NCBI GenBank assembly: GCA_963754305.1 | Contig: CAVWFR010000048.1 | Coordinates: 1-64,000, forward strand | Length of the DNA: 64,000 nt | Direction of reading: 5' to 3' | Origin: DATEDA01 sp963754305 | Lineage (GTDB): Bacteria > Pseudomonadota > Gammaproteobacteria > Burkholderiales > SG8-39 | Shown: positions 52,541 through 61,070 of the stretch, piece after piece | Layout: each line of letters begins with the position of its first letter | Numbering within the stretch: the stretch's first letter is position 1 | The notes under the pieces: generated by a model | Databases searched by the model: none | What the model saw: the letters and a program-made list of their open reading frames with translations, nothing else | Told to the model about the DNA's origin: nothing | Translations under genes and position numbers: made by a program

Positions 52541-53364
52541 AGCTCGCCCTCTGCAACGAAGTGCTCCAGCCGATGCCGTTCGCACGGCAGTGCGAGTTTG
52601 CCGCCGCGGTCGGGTACGACGGGCTCGAAATCGCACCGTTCACGCTTGCCGACGAGCCGCACCTGATGAGCGGCGAAGAGCGCATCGCGATCCGCCGCGC
52701 CGTCGCCGATGCGGGGCTCGCGGTCACCGGCTTGCACTGGCTACTCGTCGCGCCGAAGGGCCTCTCGATCACGAACCCGGACGCGGCCGTGCGCGCACGC
52801 ACGGTAGACGTCATGCGGCGACTGGTCGATCTCTGCGCCGATCTCGGAGGCGCGGTGCTGGTGCACGGCTCGCCAGGACAGCGGCAGGTCTCCCAGGGCG
52901 ACTCGCGCGACACGGCGCTCGCCCGGGCGCAGGAGTGCTTCGCCGCCGCCGCCGCGCAAGCCGAGCGCGCCGGCGTCGTCTACTGCATCGAGCCGCTCGC
53001 CCGGAGCGAGACCGCGCTCGTCAATACCGTCGCCGAGGCGGCGGCGATCGTCGACGCGATCGCGAGTCCCGCCTTGCGCACGATGATCGACGCCTGCGCG
53101 GCGGGCCAGACCGAGGCCGAGCCGGTTGCCGCGCTCATCGATCGCTGGCTGCCGACCGGCCGCATCGCGCACGTGCAGGTGAACGACCGGAACCGCCGCG
53201 GTCCCGGCGAAGGCGACGATCGCTTCGCGCCGGTGTTCGCCGCACTGCGGCGGCACGGCTACGGCGGCGTCGTGGCGGTGGAGCCGTTCAAGTACCTGCC
53301 CGACGGCCCGGCGTGCGCGGCGCGCTCGATCGGGTATCTGCGCGGCATCCTCGAGGCGATCTGA
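52537..53364 (+). CDS. Sugar phosphate isomerase/epimerase family (xylose isomerase-like TIM barrel) protein
   Basis: This 275-residue protein starts with GTG at 52537 inside the tctA stop. It has the AP endonuclease 2/xylose isomerase-like barrel: GYDGLEIAPFTLADEPH near 27-43, GLHWLL near 66, AERAGVVYCIEPLARSETAL near 145-164 with the metal Glu, DACAAGQTEAEP near 188 (Asp), HVQVNDRNRRGPGEGDDRF near 211-229 and VAVEPFKY with the last Glu. The set of metal ligands looks complete, so it is likely an active isomerase or epimerase on a sugar or keto acid. It sits between tctA and tetR in the operon. Confidence 0.87.
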   Translation: MKLALCNEVLQPMPFARQCEFAAAVGYDGLEIAPFTLADEPHLMSGEERIAIRRAVADAGLAVTGLHWLLVAPKGLSITNPDAAVRARTVDVMRRLVDLCADLGGAVLVHGSPGQRQVSQGDSRDTALARAQECFAAAAAQAERAGVVYCIEPLARSETALVNTVAEAAAIVDAIASPALRTMIDACAAGQTEAEPVAALIDRWLPTGRIAHVQVNDRNRRGPGEGDDRFAPVFAALRRHGYGGVVAVEPFKYLPDGPACAARSIGYLRGILEAI

Positions 53365-53366
53365 TC

Positions 53367-54107
53367 ATGGCGCGGAGCGCAGCGGTGACGGCGAGGGGCG
53401 CGAACGGAGCGCCGGTGCCCGCGCGGCGCATCCGCCGCCGCCCGGCGAGCCGGCCGGTGCCGCGCGACCCGGAGCGGACGCGGGCCCGCATCCTGGAGGC
53501 CGCCACGCGAGAGTTCGCCCGCTTCGGGCTCGGCGGCGCGCGCGTCGACCGGATCGCCGCCGGCGCGGGCGCGAATAAGCGGATGCTTTACTACTACTTC
53601 GGCGACAAGGAGGGACTCTTTCTCGCGGTGTTGGAGCACACCTACGCGAACATCCGCAGCGCCGAGCAGGGGTTGCATCTCCTTGACACGCCGCCCGTCG
53701 CCGCGATCGCCCGCCTGGTCGAGTTCACCTGGCGCTATTACCTCGAGCATCCGGAGTTCCTGACGCTGCTGAACAGCGAGAACCTGCACCGCGCCCGGCA
53801 CCTGAAGCGCTCGCGCAACATCCGCGCGATGAACTCGCCGCTGATCGCGACGCTCGGGGAGGTGCTGCGGCGGGGAGAGGCCGAAGGCGTGTTCCGCACC
53901 GGGGTCGATCCGCTGCAGCTCTACGTTTCGATCGCCGGCCTCGCCTACTTCTATCTCTCGAACAATCACACGCTGACACAAGTGTTCGACCGCAACCTCG
54001 CCACCGCCGGCGCACGCGGCGAGCGGCTCGAGCACATGACCGCGCTCGTCACCGGGTTTCTGACCAATCGCACCGCAAAATTGACAGCGCGTGGGGCAAG
54101 AGGCTAG
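53367..54107 (+). CDS. TetR-family transcriptional regulator
   Basis: This 246-residue repressor has a 40-residue Arg/Ala/Pro-rich N-terminal tail, a helix-turn-helix at about 38-85 (RILEAATREFARFGLGGARV, AGANKRMLYYYFGDKEGLF) and a C-terminal ligand domain (TetR_C family, about 95-235). It is the last gene of the TTT operon. A 20-bp operator with 7-6-7 arms lies just past its stop (54111-54130), and another stands at the head of the operon (48313-48332), so it probably represses both the importer and the downstream enzyme operon, with the inducer coming from the imported compound. Confidence 0.9.
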   Translation: MARSAAVTARGANGAPVPARRIRRRPASRPVPRDPERTRARILEAATREFARFGLGGARVDRIAAGAGANKRMLYYYFGDKEGLFLAVLEHTYANIRSAEQGLHLLDTPPVAAIARLVEFTWRYYLEHPEFLTLLNSENLHRARHLKRSRNIRAMNSPLIATLGEVLRRGEAEGVFRTGVDPLQLYVSIAGLAYFYLSNNHTLTQVFDRNLATAGARGERLEHMTALVTGFLTNRTAKLTARGARG

Positions 54108-54110
54108 TCT
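54081..54110 (+). promoter_or_regulatory. Promoter of the enolase/ABC operon
   Basis: TTGACA (54081-54086), an 18-base spacer and TAGTCT (54105-54110) form a sigma-70-type promoter lying in the tetR 3-prime end. The operator starts at the next base, so a bound repressor would cover the transcription start. Confidence 0.6.
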
Positions 54111-54130
54111 TGTTAACCGAATAGTTAACA
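54111..54130. promoter_or_regulatory. TetR-type operator, site 2 (7-6-7)
   Basis: TGTTAAC-CGAATA-GTTAACA is a 20-bp inverted repeat, arms 7 and centre 6, three bases before the enolase-like ATG. It matches site 1 at 48313-48332 in size and core sequence. Confidence 0.8.
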
Positions 54131-54133
54131 GCG

Positions 54134-55262
54134 ATGATGAGCAGGATCGTCAGCGTCGAAGTCGGCCGCCTGGACTACGGGCTGGTCGGCGAGTTCAAGT
54201 TCTTCAAGGCCGATGTGCGTCCGTCGGTCGTCGTGCGCCTCACCGACGACGCCGGCACCCAGGGCTGGGGACAGTCGGTGCCGGTAGAGACCTGGACGTA
54301 CGAAACGGTCGAGTCCGTCGAGACGACGCTGCGGCATTACCTCGCGCCGGCGGTGCTCGGCGCCGATCCGGCCGATCTCGCCGACGTGCATGCCCGCATG
54401 GAGCGGGCGATCCGTCCGTCGTTCTCGGTGGGTCAGCCGCTCTGCAAGGCCGCGATCGACCTCGCCTGCTACGACCTGTGGGGCAGGCGGACGAACCGCA
54501 GCGTGTCGGCGCTCCTCGGCGGCGCGCGCGCGCGCGAGGTGACGCTGAGCTGGACGGTTCAGTCGTCCTTACTCGCCGGCGCCGAGGAGCAGCTCGCGCG
54601 CGGCGCCGCGCTCGGTTACCGGAGCTACAACGTCAAGCTCGGCTACCCGCAGACCCCGGCGTACGACCGCGAGCTCCTGCGCATCGTGCGCGCGTTCGCG
54701 CCCGATGGATTTCACTGGGCGGACGCGAACACGAGCTACGACCTGGACACCGCGCTCGCGATGGCGCTCAGGCTCGCGGACGCGGGCTTTCAGGCGCTCG
54801 AATCGCCGCTGCCGCCGAACCGGATCCGCGACTACCAGGCGCTGAAGCGCCAGGGGGCGGTCACGATCCTGATGGACGAGGGCATCGTCTCCCCGGTCGA
54901 GACGGCGGAGTTCATCGCGCTCGGGATGCTCGACGGCATCGCGATGAAGGTGGCGCGCTGCGGCGGGCTCTGGAACGCGGCGCGGATCGTCGAGCAACTG
55001 CGGGAGAGCGGGCTCGCGCTGTTCGCCTCCGGCCTGAGCGATCCCGAGTGGTCGCTCGCGGCGTCGATCCATCTCTTCGCCGCGGCCGAGCTCACCCGTC
55101 CGGCCGCGCTCAACGGACCGCAGTACATCGCCGGCCGGGGCACCACCGATCCGGAATTCCGCGCGGTCGGCGACGCCATCCGGGTCCCGGGCGGGCCCGG
55201 GTCTCGGGATCACCGCCGACGGCCGCGCCATGCAGGCGCTGACGCTTGCGGCGCAAGCCTGA
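54134..55262 (+). pseudogene. Mandelate racemase/muconate lactonizing enzyme family protein, frameshifted near the end
   Basis: This enolase-superfamily enzyme is complete except for one extra base near 55191-55203. Before it, all parts are present: an N-terminal capping domain, the base Lys in SYNVKLGYPQ, metal ligands in HWADANTSYD (Asp), ALESPLPP (Glu) and ILMDEGIVSP (Asp-Glu), and the second Lys in AMKVARCGG. After it the expected ending GLGITADGRAMQALT with a stop at 55260-55262 is in another frame. Removing one base gives 375 residues, the usual size. As read, the frame runs on into the permease gene, which would create a false 657-residue fusion. A sequence error is likely. The substrate is unknown. 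Confidence 0.83.
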
Positions 55263-55279
55263 ACAGCGATGGGACGGCA

Positions 55280-56107
55280 ATGACGACAGCTACCGGAGCC
55301 AACCCCGCCAGCCCGAACCGGCGCCTGGCCGCGGCCGTCATGGCCAAGCTGACGCCGTTCGCCGGCATCCTCGTCTTTCTGGCCGTCTGGCAGGCGGGAG
55401 TCGCGGTCTTCAAGGCGCCCGCGTACCTGCTGCCGGCGCCCACCGAGATCTTCCGGACGTTCTTCAGCGAGCTGCCGCGGCTCCTGCACCACGGCTGGTT
55501 CACGACCTACGAGATGCTGCTCGGCTACGCGCTCGCGGTGGTCATCGCCATCCCGCTCGCGATCGCGATCACCTCGTCGCAGCGCTTCGACCGGTTCGTC
55601 ATGCCGACGATGCTCTTCTTCCAGGTGGTGCCCAAGGTGGCCATCGCCCCGCTCTTCCTGGTCTGGTTCGGCGTCGGCACGACGCCGAAGATCCTGATCG
55701 CGTTCCTGATCTCGTTCTTTCCGATCGTCATCGATGCGGCCGTGGGCCTGCGGTCGATGTCTTCCGAGATGAACGATCTCGCGCGCTCGATGGGCGCGAG
55801 CAGGCTGCAGGTATTCGCGCAGTTCCGCCTGCCGACCAGCCTGCCCTACCTTTTCAGCGGCCTGAAGGTGGCAGCGACGCTCGCGGTCGCCGGCGCGGTG
55901 GTCGGCGAGTTCGTCGGGGCGGACCGGGGGCTCGGGTATCTATTGATGGTCACCGGGACCAACCTCGAGACCGCGATGGTGTTCGCGACGCTCGTCGCGC
56001 TGACGATCATCGGCCTCGCGTTCTTCTACGCGGTCGAGTTCCTGGAGAAGTTGCTGATCCCGTGGCACGTGTCGCACCGCGTCCGCGACGATCCGGCCAC
56101 GATGTGA
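55280..56107 (+). CDS. ABC transporter permease (SsuC/TauC type)
   Basis: This 275-residue inner-membrane permease has six hydrophobic helices. The EAA-like loop is DLARSMGASRLQVFAQFRLP near 174-193, followed by TSLPYLFSGLKVAATLAVAG. The ATG at 55280 has a GGGA site. The family imports nitrate, sulfonates, taurine and thiamine-precursor-like compounds. Together with the receptor and ATPase that follow it forms a complete importer. Confidence 0.92.
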   Translation: MTTATGANPASPNRRLAAAVMAKLTPFAGILVFLAVWQAGVAVFKAPAYLLPAPTEIFRTFFSELPRLLHHGWFTTYEMLLGYALAVVIAIPLAIAITSSQRFDRFVMPTMLFFQVVPKVAIAPLFLVWFGVGTTPKILIAFLISFFPIVIDAAVGLRSMSSEMNDLARSMGASRLQVFAQFRLPTSLPYLFSGLKVAATLAVAGAVVGEFVGADRGLGYLLMVTGTNLETAMVFATLVALTIIGLAFFYAVEFLEKLLIPWHVSHRVRDDPATM

Positions 56108-56150
56108 GGCGGCGCGGTTGCCGCGAATTCAAACGACGGAGGAGGCATCA

Positions 56151-57170
56151 ATGAAAGTCAAGCGAATCATCCTGTCCCTTGCCGCGGCGGCGATGGGCGC
56201 GGCGCTGGTCGCACCGGCCGCTGCGCAGACCAAGTTCCCGTTCCGCCTGAACTGGACGCTCTACGGCGAGCACGCGCCGTTCTTCGTCGCCCGCGACAAG
56301 GGCTTCTACAAGGAGGAAGGCCTGGAGGTCGAGATTCAGGAAGGCAGCGGCTCCACCACCGTGTCGCAGCTCGTCGCCAACAGCACGAGCCCGGTCGCCT
56401 ACGTTGACGCGGCGACCATGATGCGCGGCGTCGGGGCGGGCATGCCGATCAAGGCGGTCGGCGTGACGCTCCAGCAGAGCCCGATGGCGTTCATCTACCG
56501 CGCCGACGCCGCGCGTCCGACCAAGATCGCCGAGATCAAGGGCAGCCGGATCGCCATCACCGCCGGCGACGCGAGCCTCGCGATCTTCACCGCGTTCATG
56601 GGCAAGCTCGGCATGAAGGTCGACGACGTGCAGATGATCGTCGTCGCCAACCCGGCGGCCAAGGAGCAGGCGGTGCTCAACAAGCAGGCCGATGCGCTGC
56701 TCGGCTACTTCATGGACCAGGGCCCCCGCATGCAGCTCCAGACCGGGGTGAAGATGGGCTGGACGCGGCTCTACGACATGGCCGGCGTCACGACGCTCTC
56801 GAGCGCTATCATCGCCAACAACGACTGGCTGAAGGACCCGAAGAACCAGGACACGCTGCGCCGGTTCCTGCGCGCTTCCCAGCGCGGCTGGGATTACAGC
56901 AACAAGAACCGCGCCGAGGCGGCCGAGATCTTCCGCAAGGCCGCGCCGGTGTTCACCCAGGAGATCGCGCTCCTGGAGGTCGACGGCACAATGACGATCA
57001 TCCACACCGAGCGCACCAAGGGCAAGGCCATCGCCTGGTCGGCGGCCGAGGACTGGCAGGACACGCAAGCCTTGCTCGAGACCTTCGCCAAGCTCAAGCC
57101 GCAGCCCGACTTGAACGTGTACTACACGAACGGCTTCCTGTCCGAGGCGCCGTACCTCCCGGCCAAGTAG
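56151..57170 (+). CDS. ABC transporter substrate-binding protein (NMT1/SsuA-like)
   Basis: This 339-residue periplasmic receptor starts at ATG 56151 behind GGAGGAG. It has a signal peptide at about 1-25 (GAALVAPAAAQ) and the NMT1/THI5-like core: FRLNWTLYGEHAPFFVARDK near 29-48, FYKEEGLEVEIQEGSGSTT and IKAVGVTLQQSPMAFIY. This class binds pyrimidine precursors, riboflavin-like or small aromatic and sulfonate compounds. The ligand is not fixed. It lies between permease and ATPase genes. Confidence 0.92.
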   Translation: MKVKRIILSLAAAAMGAALVAPAAAQTKFPFRLNWTLYGEHAPFFVARDKGFYKEEGLEVEIQEGSGSTTVSQLVANSTSPVAYVDAATMMRGVGAGMPIKAVGVTLQQSPMAFIYRADAARPTKIAEIKGSRIAITAGDASLAIFTAFMGKLGMKVDDVQMIVVANPAAKEQAVLNKQADALLGYFMDQGPRMQLQTGVKMGWTRLYDMAGVTTLSSAIIANNDWLKDPKNQDTLRRFLRASQRGWDYSNKNRAEAAEIFRKAAPVFTQEIALLEVDGTMTIIHTERTKGKAIAWSAAEDWQDTQALLETFAKLKPQPDLNVYYTNGFLSEAPYLPAK

Positions 57171-57248
57171 CTCTTGCGTGCGGCGCTGTCGCGGCTTCGC
57201 GTCGGCGCTGGCGCGCGCCCGCGTTCACCAGCATGCTGACCGCGCGAG

Positions 57249-58025
57249 ATGGATCAACCGTACATTCGTCTGCAGAACGTCGCCAAGACCTACGACACCA
57301 AAGGCGGGGTCGTGGAAGCGTGTGTCGACATCAACCTGGACATCCGCAGGTCCGAGTTCGTCGCCGTGGTCGGCCCGAGCGGCTGCGGCAAGACCACCAT
57401 TCTCAAGATGGTCGCGGGCCTCATCCCGCACAGCTCCGGAACGATCACCGTCGGCGGCAACCGCGTCGATCGCCCGCAGACCGACGTCGGGATCGTGTTC
57501 CAGGATTCGATCATGCTCGACTGGCGCAACGTCTTGGCGAACGTGATGCTGCAGATCGACATCCGCCGCATGGACCGGGTGCAGTACGAGGCGGTGGCGC
57601 GGCACCTGCTGAAGGCGACCGGACTCGAGGGCTTCGAGCAAAAGAAGCCGTACGAGCTTTCCGGGGGCATGCGGCAGCGCGTCTCGATCTGCCGCGCGCT
57701 GGTGCACGATCCGCCGCTGCTGCTGATGGACGAGCCGTTCGGCGCGCTGGATGCGCTCACGCGCGAGCAGATCTCGATGGACATCCAGAAGGTGTGGATG
57801 GAGAAGCGCAAGACCGCGCTGCATATCACCCACAGCATCCCAGAGGCGGTGCTGCTCGCCGACCGAGTGGTGGTGATGAGCCCGCGGCCCGGGCGCATCG
57901 TCGAGATCATCGAAATCGATCTCCCGCGCCCGCGGCGCCTGGACAAGTTGCCTCCGCTCTTCAACGAATACGCCGGACGCATCCGCGACATCTTCAAGTC
58001 GAAGGGCGTCCTGGCGATGGACTGA
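57249..58025 (+). CDS. ABC transporter ATP-binding protein (SsuB/TauB type)
   Basis: This 258-residue ATPase has Walker A VVGPSGCGKTTILKM near 39-53, Q-loop VFQDSIMLDWRNV near 86, the signature LSGGMRQRVSICRAL near 140-154, Walker B LLLMDEPFGALDALTRE near 160-176 and the switch His in HITHSIPEA. It is of the short type without a regulatory C-terminal domain. It completes the importer formed with 55280 and 56151; 78 bases separate it from the receptor gene. Confidence 0.94.
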   Translation: MDQPYIRLQNVAKTYDTKGGVVEACVDINLDIRRSEFVAVVGPSGCGKTTILKMVAGLIPHSSGTITVGGNRVDRPQTDVGIVFQDSIMLDWRNVLANVMLQIDIRRMDRVQYEAVARHLLKATGLEGFEQKKPYELSGGMRQRVSICRALVHDPPLLLMDEPFGALDALTREQISMDIQKVWMEKRKTALHITHSIPEAVLLADRVVVMSPRPGRIVEIIEIDLPRPRRLDKLPPLFNEYAGRIRDIFKSKGVLAMD

Positions 58026-58030
58026 CGCCG

Positions 58031-59452
58031 ATGAACGCTCCCCGATTCCGGATCGTCGCGGTCGAGCTCTACGAGCGGCCAGTCCGCTTGCGCATGCCGT
58101 TCCGCTTCGGCGTCGTCACGCTCACCGCTGCACCCCAGGCGTTCGTGCGGGCGCGAATCCGCCTCGAGGACGGCCGCGAAGGCTGGGGCGCGGGCGCGGA
58201 AATGCTCGCGCCGAAGTGGTTCGACAAGAATCTCGCGCTGTCGAACGAGGACAATTTCGAGCAGCTGCGCGAAGCGCTGCGCCTCGCGCGCAAGGCCTAC
58301 CTCGATAGCGCCCCGCGAAGCGCATTCGGCCATTTCGCCGCGCACTACCGCGAGGTGATCGACGCCGGTGCGCGGCATGATCTCAACCCGCTCGTTGCAT
58401 CGTTCGGTCCCGCGCAGCTCGACCGCGCTATCCTCGACGCGCTCGGCCGGCTGCAGCGTATGTCGTTCTACGAGGCGGTGCAGGGTAACCTGGTCGGCGT
58501 CGCGACCGGCGAGCTCGCTCCCGATCTGAGGGGGTTCGACATCGACGCATTTCTCGCACGGCTCCAACCGGCGGAGTCGATCGCGGCGCGGCACACGGTC
58601 GGGCTCGTCGACGCGATCGGCGGCTTTCCCGGACAGTTCCGCGACGGCCTGCCGGAGTCGCTCGAAGAAGTGGTCGCGGTGTACGGCCACACGTGGTTCA
58701 AGCTCAAGGTCGGTGGCAAGGTGGACGAGGACGTCGCGCGGCTGACGGAGATCGCGGCGGTGCTCGACGCGAGCGGTCGCCCCTACCGCGTGTCGCTGGA
58801 CGGCAACGAGCAGTACGACGACCTGGAAGCGCTGCAAGGGCTGCTCGCGCGCATGAACGCGCTACCGAAACTCGCACGGCTGGTCGACGCGATCGCCTTC
58901 ATCGAGCAGCCGATCAACCGGAAGGCGGCGCTCGAGCGCGACGTGTCGGCGGTGTCGCGCGCGACGCCGGTGATCATTGACGAGTCCGACGCCGATCTCG
59001 ACGCCTTTCCGCGCGCGAAGCCGCTCGGCTATTCCGGCGTCTCGTCGAAGATGTGCAAGGGCTTCTACAAGTCGATCCTGAACGCGGCACGGTGCGCGGC
59101 GTGGTCCACGGGAGAGGCGCGCTACTTCATGACCGGCGAGGACCTGACGACTCAGGCCGGGCTGGCGGTGCAGCAGGACCTCGCGCTGGTTAATCTGCTC
59201 GGCATCACGCACGTCGAACGGAACGGCCACCACTACGTGAACGGGATGGCGGACTTGCCGCCCCACGAACAGGATGCGTTTCTCGCGGCGCATCCCGACC
59301 TCTACGAGCGCTCCCACGGCGCGGTGCGGCTCCGGATTCGCGACGGTGAGCTCGCGATCGGGTCGCTCGGCGGCGCAGGCTTCGCGAGCGGCGCGGAGCC
59401 CGACTGGCGCGTGCTCACCCCGATGGCCGCCGAAACGAGGAGCGACGCATGA
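58031..59452 (+). CDS. Enolase-superfamily (mandelate racemase/MLE-like) protein, long form
   Basis: This 473-residue protein is about 100 residues longer than usual MLE-group enzymes. It has the superfamily barrel in its second half: Lys-x-Lys in TWFKLKVGGKVDED near 219-232, the metal Asp in SLDGNEQYDDLE near 256, Glu in AFIEQPINRKAALE near 294 and Asp-Glu in VIIDESDADLDAF near 316, then SSKMCKGFYKS with a Lys. The extra length lies between the capping domain and the barrel (about residues 66-200). It follows the ABC genes by 5 bases and overlaps the VOC gene by ATGA. It is likely a dehydratase, racemase or lactonizing enzyme on an acid; substrate unknown. Confidence 0.82.
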   Translation: MNAPRFRIVAVELYERPVRLRMPFRFGVVTLTAAPQAFVRARIRLEDGREGWGAGAEMLAPKWFDKNLALSNEDNFEQLREALRLARKAYLDSAPRSAFGHFAAHYREVIDAGARHDLNPLVASFGPAQLDRAILDALGRLQRMSFYEAVQGNLVGVATGELAPDLRGFDIDAFLARLQPAESIAARHTVGLVDAIGGFPGQFRDGLPESLEEVVAVYGHTWFKLKVGGKVDEDVARLTEIAAVLDASGRPYRVSLDGNEQYDDLEALQGLLARMNALPKLARLVDAIAFIEQPINRKAALERDVSAVSRATPVIIDESDADLDAFPRAKPLGYSGVSSKMCKGFYKSILNAARCAAWSTGEARYFMTGEDLTTQAGLAVQQDLALVNLLGITHVERNGHHYVNGMADLPPHEQDAFLAAHPDLYERSHGAVRLRIRDGELAIGSLGGAGFASGAEPDWRVLTPMAAETRSDA

Positions 59453-59898
59453 GTGGTTTTCGGATCACCGGCACCAATCACACCAGCTTCACCGTCTCGG
59501 ATCTCGAGCGTGCGCTCGGCTTGTTCCGCGACGGGCTCGGCTTCGAGGTGACCTCCAAGGCGCCGCGAGACCCGAAGCTGACCGAGAGAATCACCGGCAT
59601 CCCGGGCGCGGAGCTCCTGATCGCGTTCGTGCGTGCGCCGGGCCACTCCATCGAGCTGATCGAGTACAAGGCGCCGGCCCAGCGCGGGCGGGTCGACGCG
59701 CGGCCGTGCGACGCCGGCTTCGCGCACATCGCGTTCGACGTCGACGACGTCGACGCGGTGCTCGAGGCGGTGCGCCCGCACGGCGTCGTGCCGATCTCGC
59801 CGCCGGTGGCGATCGACCAGGGACCGAACAAGGGGCGGCGCGTGGTCTACACGCGCGATCCGGACGGCATCACGATCGAGTTCATCGAAGCGAACTAG
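59449..59898 (+). CDS. VOC (glyoxalase/bleomycin resistance/dioxygenase) superfamily protein
   Basis: This 149-residue metalloprotein has two beta-alpha-beta-beta-beta modules. Likely metal ligands are His in TGTNHTSFTV near residue 11, Glu in HSIELIEYKAP near 65, His in GFAHIAFDVDDVD near 88 and Glu in DGITIEFIEAN near 146, so the site seems complete. Such proteins act as isomerases, epimerases, dioxygenases or glyoxalases. The operon context suggests an epimerase or isomerase step. It overlaps the enolase-type gene by four bases. Confidence 0.87.
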   Translation: MSGFRITGTNHTSFTVSDLERALGLFRDGLGFEVTSKAPRDPKLTERITGIPGAELLIAFVRAPGHSIELIEYKAPAQRGRVDARPCDAGFAHIAFDVDDVDAVLEAVRPHGVVPISPPVAIDQGPNKGRRVVYTRDPDGITIEFIEAN

Positions 59899-59917
59899 CG
59901 GCCAGCGAGGCGAACCC

Positions 59918-61069
59918 ATGACAGAGAAGCGACTCGGCATCATCATGCACGGCGTCACCGGACGCATGGGCGCCAACCAGCATCTCGCGCGCTCGATCGC
60001 GGCGATCCGCGCGCAGGGCGGCGTCGCCCTCGCGGACGGCACGCGCGTCATGCCCGACCCGATCCTCGTCGGGCGGCGTCCGGATGCGCTGCGCGCGCTG
60101 GCAAAGGCGCACGGCATCGAGCGGGTCGCGACCGATCTCGACCAGGCGCTCGCGAACAAGGCGGACACCGTGTTCTTCGACGCGGCTTCCACGCAGCTCC
60201 GGCCGGTGGTCGTCAAGCAAGCGATCGCCGCGGGCAAGCATGTCTACTGCGAGAAGCCGACCGCCACCAACCTCGCCGAGGCGCTCGATCTGTGGCGCGC
60301 GGCGAAGGCGGCCGGCGTGAAGAACGGCGTCGTGCAGGACAAGCTATGGCTGCCGGGCTTTCTCAAGCTGAAGATGCTCATCGACTCGGGCTTCTTCGGT
60401 CGCATCCTCTCGGTGCGCGGCGAGTTCGGCTACTGGGTGTTCGAGGGCGACTGGCAAGCGGCGCAACGCCCGTCGTGGAACTACCGCAAGGAGGACGGCG
60501 GCGGGATCATTCTCGACATGCTGTGCCATTTCCGGTACGTGCTCGACAACCTGTTCGGCGAGGTTAAGGCGGTGAGCTGCCTCGGCGCCACGCACGTTCC
60601 CGAGCGCTGGGACGAGGACGGCAAGCGCTACGCAGCGACCGCCGACGACGCGGCGTACGCGACGCTCCAGCTCGAGGGCGGCGCGATCGCGCAGATGAAC
60701 ATGTCGTGGACGGTCCGCGTCCGGCGCGACGATCTGTTCACGCTGCAAGTCGACGGCACGCTCGGCTCCGCGGTCGCTGGCCTGCAGAAGTGCCTCGTGC
60801 AGCCGCGCGCGGCCACGCCGAAGCCGGTGTGGAATCCGGACGTGCCGCAGTCGATCGACTTCTTCGACACCTGGCAGGAAGTGCCGACCAACGTCGCGTA
60901 CGACAACGCATTCAAGGCGGAATGGGAGCTCTTCATCCGCCACGTGTGCGAGGACGCCCCGTTTCGCTGGAACCTCCTCGAGGGCGCGAAGGGCGTGCAG
61001 CTCGTCGACTGCGCGCTGAAGAGCTGGTCCGACCGCAAGTGGGTCGACGTGCCGAAGCTGGAGGGCTGA
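59918..61069 (+). CDS. Gfo/Idh/MocA family oxidoreductase
   Basis: This 383-residue NAD(P)-dependent oxidoreductase starts LGIIMHGVTGRMGANQHLAR, a Rossmann start with G-x-x-G-x-x-G. The family EKP motif is intact as VYCEKPTATNLAEALDLW near 108-125, and the catalytic-region His is seen in GIILDMLCHFRYVLDNLFGE near 195-214. It differs from the copy at 10970, where EKP is altered. It likely oxidises a hydroxyl group of a cyclic polyol or sugar acid. It is followed one base later by the DUF993 gene, a pairing that suggests consecutive steps. Confidence 0.9.
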   Translation: MTEKRLGIIMHGVTGRMGANQHLARSIAAIRAQGGVALADGTRVMPDPILVGRRPDALRALAKAHGIERVATDLDQALANKADTVFFDAASTQLRPVVVKQAIAAGKHVYCEKPTATNLAEALDLWRAAKAAGVKNGVVQDKLWLPGFLKLKMLIDSGFFGRILSVRGEFGYWVFEGDWQAAQRPSWNYRKEDGGGIILDMLCHFRYVLDNLFGEVKAVSCLGATHVPERWDEDGKRYAATADDAAYATLQLEGGAIAQMNMSWTVRVRRDDLFTLQVDGTLGSAVAGLQKCLVQPRAATPKPVWNPDVPQSIDFFDTWQEVPTNVAYDNAFKAEWELFIRHVCEDAPFRWNLLEGAKGVQLVDCALKSWSDRKWVDVPKLEG

Positions 61070-61070
61070 C

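Noticed and set aside
54134..56107. Apparent 657-residue fusion of an MLE-type enzyme with an ABC permease
   Set aside because: The fusion exists only because one extra base near 55191-55203 hides the normal enzyme ending and stop at 55260-55262; the permease has its own ATG and ribosome site at 55280.
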